Positions 59,018 through 64,000 of a stretch of DNA of 64,000 bases are shown here, piece after piece. A model generated the notes under the pieces. That model had not been told where the DNA came from and did no database searches. It was given only the letters and a program-made list of their open reading frames with translations. The translations under genes were made by a program, and so were the position numbers. The stretch covers positions 61,910 through 125,909 of the forward strand of contig CALBGI010000035.1 of the NCBI GenBank assembly GCA_937893675.1. Direction: 5' to 3'. How positions within the stretch are numbered: position 1 is the stretch's first letter; each line of letters starts with the position of its first letter. This stretch comes from an uncultured Blautia sp. GTDB taxonomy: Bacteria > Bacillota > Clostridia > Lachnospirales > Lachnospiraceae.

Positions 59018-61258
59018 TTACGACAATTCAGCCGGGTTAAATTTCATGTTATACAAAGAACCACAAGACAGCAATTCATTATGCAGCTTTGCGACAGAAC
59101 GTATTGCCGCTGTTGGACCATTCACATCTGTCCCCCGCATTGGTGATTGCCCATCTGCCAACGGCATATACGCATCACGCCCATCCGGTGTTGCACCACA
59201 AACATGTCCGAACGGTGTATTGCTTGACACAGTGGATGTTGAACAGTGAAGTGTACCGCCTATCGGTCCCCTTCCATAACGTGTATTTTTATAGGAGGAA
59301 AGCTCATTGGCCACAAATGCCAGCATATCCCTCGCTATAAAGTCAACTTCATCCACATCATTTCCATATTTAGGCACTGCCTGGCACATTGCCTGTATCT
59401 GGGGGCCTGTCGGTGTTGTCGTTTCATCTTTCCAATCTGTTTCCAACGCATGCAAAAGCTGTTCCCCTGTAATCTTTTTATCTTCAAAGACCAGTTTCTT
59501 TATCACATACAGACTGTTCGCTACATTGGCTGTACCAATCGTCTGCTGTCCGGTAAGATCATACTTTGCCCCACCCTGCTTGATCGGCTTTCCGCGCGGA
59601 ATCGTTGTTGTCGGGCATCCAAAGATTGCTGCCATCGGTTCTTCCAACTCCTCTTCCCATACCTGGTCAATCGTATTTTCCAAAATCGCTTCCATCTTTA
59701 TGTAATACGCCATTTGATCCATATAGGCTGCCTTTGCTTCTTCATAACTTTCAAAATCTGCAAGATTTTTCCCATTTGCATTTTTATGCAAGCAGATACC
59801 TGTACGTGGGTCACGCCCGTTATAAAGGGACATCTCCAATGCTTTTGCACAGTTCAGCCATGCACCTCCAGTACGACCTCCCAGAAGCCCCGGTGCACCC
59901 GGCTCTATACAGCCGATGATGCAATAGTTATACGCGTCTTTCATTTCATAGCCACGGTTCATCATCGCTCTCGTATAAGTTTCATCGTTAAAAATGGATG
60001 GAAGCCCAAGTCCCAGGCGTACTACCTCAGCCACACGCATTTTAAACTCCATGGGGGAATTTTTGTGGAAGCGCACCGTCAGGGACGGCTGGGGAATGCG
60101 TGTATTGTATGTTGCATCCAGGCAGATATAGCTCATTTCATTTGTTGCATCGTTCATCGTCTCCGGATCCACTCCCCCTATGGTAAGGTTCTGGAACATC
60201 GGCACACCACGATAAAAATCTGTGTCAACCCAGCTTCTGACTTTATTACAGGTATAAATCTGCAGGAAGAAGTTTTCCACCATTTCCAGGGCGAGTTCCC
60301 TGGTCAGGGTTCCATCCTGGATCCCCTGCTCATAATACGGCTGCATAAACTGATCCAGTCTGCCAAAGGAAATCCCGGCGCCACTATCTTCAATCTGGAT
60401 GCAGATATGCGTCAAGATGATAAACTGCAGCGCCTCCTTGAAGTTCCTTGCCGGGTTCCGGGGGACCCAACGGCAAATTTCCGCTATTTCAAGCAGTTCT
60501 TCTTTGCGTACTGTATCTGTCTCTTCCGCTGCCAGCTCCTCTGCTAATTTTGCATAACGCTCCGCAAATTTAATGATCGCATTGGCACTGATGATTCCTG
60601 CTTCGTAAAAATCTTTTTTCTTGATGCAGTCCGGGTCATTTTTGTAATCGATCTTTTCCAGGCCCTCCCTGCATCCATCAATGATCGCCTGGACACCATT
60701 CTGGATCAGCCATGGATGATCCGGCGCAAAATGACCGTCTCCCCCCTGGAAATATGCTCCAATATCTGCCGCTTTCAAATCATAATGGGTTGCAAGCGCT
60801 TCTTTCGGGAGTCTGGTTCGTAGAATGTCTGTGACCGTCTTTCCCCTCCACCAGTCACAGATCTCCTGGATAACCGGCTTATCCTCTTCACGCAAAATGT
60901 ACTGATCTGCCGGGCGTGCATCTGGAAAATATGGTTCTCCGTGGATCATTTCTTTCTCCACCCATTCTACCTCATACTCTGGAAACAGCGGTGCCCATCT
61001 GGGATTTGATGCTTGATTCCCCGCAAAAAGGCTTCCTGGCATGAGGTAAATACTCATGTTCTCTAATACATAATCAATTGATTTTGCACGACGAATGATA
61101 TTTACTTCGTCTGTATGTGTCCGATAATAATCAGTAATTAATTTGCCCCTTTCTACACAGATACCGTATTTAGAATCCGTTACGTATTTGTAAAGTCTAT
61201 CAATACGCTCTGTACGCTCTGGCTTCGTAGATACCTGATATGAATCTATAACATTCAT
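59018..61258 (-). CDS. Glycyl-radical enzyme large subunit lacking the radical domain (copy A)
   Basis: A 746-residue PFL-like barrel. The catalytic thiyl Cys450 is in YCIIGCIEPGAPG, with Glu452 as probable base; GCxEP is the pattern of dehydratases and eliminases (glycerol, propanediol, choline-type), not of pyruvate formate-lyase. It stops at LYNMKFNPAELS, just where other members continue into the glycyl-radical domain, which is supplied by the next gene. Residues 63-746 are identical to copy B; the first 62 differ at 14 positions. The start follows AAAAAGGAGGAGAAAGCT. The substrate is unknown. Confidence 0.92.
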   Translation of the reverse strand: MNVIDSYQVSTKPERTERIDRLYKYVTDSKYGICVERGKLITDYYRTHTDEVNIIRRAKSIDYVLENMSIYLMPGSLFAGNQASNPRWAPLFPEYEVEWVEKEMIHGEPYFPDARPADQYILREEDKPVIQEICDWWRGKTVTDILRTRLPKEALATHYDLKAADIGAYFQGGDGHFAPDHPWLIQNGVQAIIDGCREGLEKIDYKNDPDCIKKKDFYEAGIISANAIIKFAERYAKLAEELAAEETDTVRKEELLEIAEICRWVPRNPARNFKEALQFIILTHICIQIEDSGAGISFGRLDQFMQPYYEQGIQDGTLTRELALEMVENFFLQIYTCNKVRSWVDTDFYRGVPMFQNLTIGGVDPETMNDATNEMSYICLDATYNTRIPQPSLTVRFHKNSPMEFKMRVAEVVRLGLGLPSIFNDETYTRAMMNRGYEMKDAYNYCIIGCIEPGAPGLLGGRTGGAWLNCAKALEMSLYNGRDPRTGICLHKNANGKNLADFESYEEAKAAYMDQMAYYIKMEAILENTIDQVWEEELEEPMAAIFGCPTTTIPRGKPIKQGGAKYDLTGQQTIGTANVANSLYVIKKLVFEDKKITGEQLLHALETDWKDETTTPTGPQIQAMCQAVPKYGNDVDEVDFIARDMLAFVANELSSYKNTRYGRGPIGGTLHCSTSTVSSNTPFGHVCGATPDGRDAYMPLADGQSPMRGTDVNGPTAAIRSVAKLHNELLSCGSLYNMKFNPAELS

Positions 61259-61338
61259 AGCTTTCTCCTCCTTTTTCCTTATCATTTTGTTATTTTTATA
61301 TTTTCCCCAAAGGTTTCCTTACCAAAAAGCAACAATTT

Positions 61339-63579
61339 CTACGACAATTCAGCCGGGTTAAATTTCATGTTATACAAGGAACCGCAAGACAGCAATTCAT
61401 TATGCAGCTTTGCGACAGAACGTATTGCCGCTGTTGGACCATTCACATCTGTCCCCCGCATTGGTGATTGCCCATCTGCCAACGGCATATACGCATCACG
61501 CCCATCCGGTGTTGCACCACAAACATGTCCGAACGGTGTATTGCTTGACACAGTGGATGTTGAACAGTGAAGTGTACCGCCTATCGGTCCCCTTCCATAA
61601 CGTGTATTTTTATAGGAGGAAAGCTCATTGGCCACAAATGCCAGCATATCCCTCGCTATAAAGTCAACTTCATCCACATCATTTCCATATTTAGGCACTG
61701 CCTGGCACATTGCCTGTATCTGGGGGCCTGTCGGTGTTGTCGTTTCATCTTTCCAATCTGTTTCCAACGCATGCAAAAGCTGTTCCCCTGTAATCTTTTT
61801 ATCTTCAAAGACCAGTTTCTTTATCACATACAGACTGTTCGCTACATTGGCTGTACCAATCGTCTGCTGTCCGGTAAGATCATACTTTGCCCCACCCTGC
61901 TTGATCGGCTTTCCGCGCGGAATCGTTGTTGTCGGGCATCCAAAGATTGCTGCCATCGGTTCTTCCAACTCCTCTTCCCATACCTGGTCAATCGTATTTT
62001 CCAAAATCGCTTCCATCTTTATGTAATACGCCATTTGATCCATATAGGCTGCCTTTGCTTCTTCATAACTTTCAAAATCTGCAAGATTTTTCCCATTTGC
62101 ATTTTTATGCAAGCAGATACCTGTACGTGGGTCACGCCCGTTATAAAGGGACATCTCCAATGCTTTTGCACAGTTCAGCCATGCACCTCCAGTACGACCT
62201 CCCAGAAGCCCCGGTGCACCCGGCTCTATACAGCCGATGATGCAATAGTTATACGCGTCTTTCATTTCATAGCCACGGTTCATCATCGCTCTCGTATAAG
62301 TTTCATCGTTAAAAATGGATGGAAGCCCAAGTCCCAGGCGTACTACCTCAGCCACACGCATTTTAAACTCCATGGGGGAATTTTTGTGGAAGCGCACCGT
62401 CAGGGACGGCTGGGGAATGCGTGTATTGTATGTTGCATCCAGGCAGATATAGCTCATTTCATTTGTTGCATCGTTCATCGTCTCCGGATCCACTCCCCCT
62501 ATGGTAAGGTTCTGGAACATCGGCACACCACGATAAAAATCTGTGTCAACCCAGCTTCTGACTTTATTACAGGTATAAATCTGCAGGAAGAAGTTTTCCA
62601 CCATTTCCAGGGCGAGTTCCCTGGTCAGGGTTCCATCCTGGATCCCCTGCTCATAATACGGCTGCATAAACTGATCCAGTCTGCCAAAGGAAATCCCGGC
62701 GCCACTATCTTCAATCTGGATGCAGATATGCGTCAAGATGATAAACTGCAGCGCCTCCTTGAAGTTCCTTGCCGGGTTCCGGGGGACCCAACGGCAAATT
62801 TCCGCTATTTCAAGCAGTTCTTCTTTGCGTACTGTATCTGTCTCTTCCGCTGCCAGCTCCTCTGCTAATTTTGCATAACGCTCCGCAAATTTAATGATCG
62901 CATTGGCACTGATGATTCCTGCTTCGTAAAAATCTTTTTTCTTGATGCAGTCCGGGTCATTTTTGTAATCGATCTTTTCCAGGCCCTCCCTGCATCCATC
63001 AATGATCGCCTGGACACCATTCTGGATCAGCCATGGATGATCCGGCGCAAAATGACCGTCTCCCCCCTGGAAATATGCTCCAATATCTGCCGCTTTCAAA
63101 TCATAATGGGTTGCAAGCGCTTCTTTCGGGAGTCTGGTTCGTAGAATGTCTGTGACCGTCTTTCCCCTCCACCAGTCACAGATCTCCTGGATAACCGGCT
63201 TATCCTCTTCACGCAAAATGTACTGATCTGCCGGGCGTGCATCTGGAAAATATGGTTCTCCGTGGATCATTTCTTTCTCCACCCATTCTACCTCATACTC
63301 TGGAAACAGCGGTGCCCATCTGGGATTTGATGCTTGATTCCCCGCAAAAAGGCTTCCTGGCATGAGGTAAATACTCATGTTTTCCAGTACATAATTAATG
63401 GCTTTTGCCCTCCTGATAATCGTAACTTCATCCGTATGGTTACGATAATATTCGGTCAAATACTTTCCTCTTTCTACACAGATACCATATTTAGAATCCG
63501 TTACGTATTTATAAAGATTATCTATTCGTTTTGTTCTTACTGGCTGTGTAGATACTTGATAAGAGTCTGTAATGCTCAT
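61339..63579 (-). CDS. Glycyl-radical enzyme large subunit lacking the radical domain (copy B)
   Basis: The first gene of the operon and the same length as copy A (746 residues), with the same Cys450/Glu452 site and the same ending before the radical domain. No trace of a radical domain follows its stop (TAG, versus TAA in copy A); the 80-base gap leads straight into copy A. The N-terminus (MSITDSYQVSTQPVRTKRID) differs from copy A, so the two might assemble into mixed complexes. The start was placed after GAGGGAGGGAAAAT; an in-frame upstream ATG has no ribosome site. Confidence 0.92.
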   Translation of the reverse strand: MSITDSYQVSTQPVRTKRIDNLYKYVTDSKYGICVERGKYLTEYYRNHTDEVTIIRRAKAINYVLENMSIYLMPGSLFAGNQASNPRWAPLFPEYEVEWVEKEMIHGEPYFPDARPADQYILREEDKPVIQEICDWWRGKTVTDILRTRLPKEALATHYDLKAADIGAYFQGGDGHFAPDHPWLIQNGVQAIIDGCREGLEKIDYKNDPDCIKKKDFYEAGIISANAIIKFAERYAKLAEELAAEETDTVRKEELLEIAEICRWVPRNPARNFKEALQFIILTHICIQIEDSGAGISFGRLDQFMQPYYEQGIQDGTLTRELALEMVENFFLQIYTCNKVRSWVDTDFYRGVPMFQNLTIGGVDPETMNDATNEMSYICLDATYNTRIPQPSLTVRFHKNSPMEFKMRVAEVVRLGLGLPSIFNDETYTRAMMNRGYEMKDAYNYCIIGCIEPGAPGLLGGRTGGAWLNCAKALEMSLYNGRDPRTGICLHKNANGKNLADFESYEEAKAAYMDQMAYYIKMEAILENTIDQVWEEELEEPMAAIFGCPTTTIPRGKPIKQGGAKYDLTGQQTIGTANVANSLYVIKKLVFEDKKITGEQLLHALETDWKDETTTPTGPQIQAMCQAVPKYGNDVDEVDFIARDMLAFVANELSSYKNTRYGRGPIGGTLHCSTSTVSSNTPFGHVCGATPDGRDAYMPLADGQSPMRGTDVNGPTAAIRSVAKLHNELLSCGSLYNMKFNPAELS

Positions 63580-64000
63580 ATTTTCCCTCCCTCTTTTTAA
63601 TATTTCTGTATATCCCTTGTTCATTTTCTATAATATATCATTTTAATCTTTCTAAAAACTGATTATTTTTAACAAAAGGTGTCATATTTTTGTTTTATAT
63701 AGTATTCAGCAAATTCTATATTAGATTACACCTGTACATCCTTTATATCTCAAATTAAACCCAATTTCATTATTAAATACACGATAATATTTATTTCTTC
63801 CATGCCAAAATAATCGAGAGCTAATTTCTCAGCTCTCGAAAACTCATTGCTTGTATTTTTTTAATGTTTTACGACTATTTATCCAAATCTTTCATCATAA
63901 TTTAGCAGCTTGTACTAATGTTGCAATAGATAAATATTACTAAAATCCTCGTATTATAAAGTAGTAGTGTTTATAGTCCCTCTCCAAGGACTGTATGCTA
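63580..64000. other. AT-rich upstream region of the glycyl-radical operon
   Basis: About 420 bases with no coding frame that I can support. It must hold the operon promoter on the minus strand and probably the AraC-type regulator's sites. I see no -35/-10 pair good enough to name. Confidence 0.5.
63814..63839. terminator. Inverted repeat near the right edge
   Basis: TCGAGAGCT and AGCTCTCGA form a perfect 9-bp stem with an 8-base loop. On the minus strand TTATTTTGG follows, so it may end a gene entering from the right. Confidence 0.5.

Noticed and set aside
58997..59020. Large and small glycyl-radical genes as one gene broken by a single stop or frameshift
   Set aside because: A 20-base gap with a perfect Shine-Dalgarno sequence and a new ATG lies between them, and the other large subunit ends at the same residue without any following radical domain.
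59246..62868. Two identical 433-codon plus-strand frames opposite the large subunits
   Set aside because: Both are antisense to certain genes, and the identity only reflects the duplicated core.

Overview
The window looks like a chromosomal segment of an anaerobic, spore-forming gut Firmicute, most likely Lachnospiraceae. The reasons are the CotJ spore-coat genes, the anaerobic ribonucleotide reductase, glycyl-radical chemistry, a T-box leader, Bce-type peptide-resistance genes, and many GH3/GH78-type glycosidases with perfect Shine-Dalgarno sequences. No species call is made. From 1 to about 49.7 kb the DNA is fairly GC-rich; from about 49.75 kb to the end most genes are clearly AT-rich, which suggests a differently acquired block.

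Layout. 1-0.5 kb: 5' part of a secreted GH78-like rhamnosidase. 0.7-5.7 kb: ACT protein, BceR/BceS two-component system and BceA/BceB transporter. 5.8-10.1 kb: amidohydrolase, then a sodium:solute symporter and an acyl-CoA ligase transcribed divergently from two near-consensus promoters that share one operator motif. 10.1-11.0 kb: Rpn-type nuclease. 11.4-24.5 kb: beta-glucan/xylan-type glycosidase locus with three GH3 enzymes (one domain-permuted and membrane-anchored, one with a DPYAQAA repeat tail), a LytTR response regulator and GHKL kinase, a GtrA-like protein and a secreted esterase. A 30-bp direct-repeat site lies upstream of two of the GH3 genes, on either side of the LytTR regulator gene. 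24.6-31.3 kb: hydantoinase-like protein, permease and FAD oxidoreductase operon, divergent from an RpiR regulator. 31.4-33.7 kb: TrpB2 under a tryptophan T-box, plus a GNAT. 33.8-40.1 kb: housekeeping genes (NrdD with a fused redoxin domain and NrdR boxes, HflX, a CotJA-CotJB fusion with CotJC, and an XRE/DUF operon).

40.2-49.75 kb is a rearranged region. Two direct copies of an Rpn-nuclease/anti-sigma/sigma segment, each with different deletions, flank a DUF234-type ATPase, a RES-domain protein and a decayed IS256-family element whose right end exactly abuts the second copy.

49.8-63.6 kb is the most striking part. It encodes what appears to be a split glycyl-radical enzyme. Two tandem large subunits carry the catalytic Cys but stop before the glycyl-radical domain, and an 84-residue separate protein carries the RVAGY radical motif. 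They are followed by an RbsB/A/C-like sugar transporter and a matching activase. Behind a terminator come a YesN/YesM-type two-component system and a tandem ABC-type protein that has lost every nucleotide-binding motif. I infer a transport-coupled sensing system feeding a two-component glycyl-radical dehydratase or lyase; the substrate is unknown.
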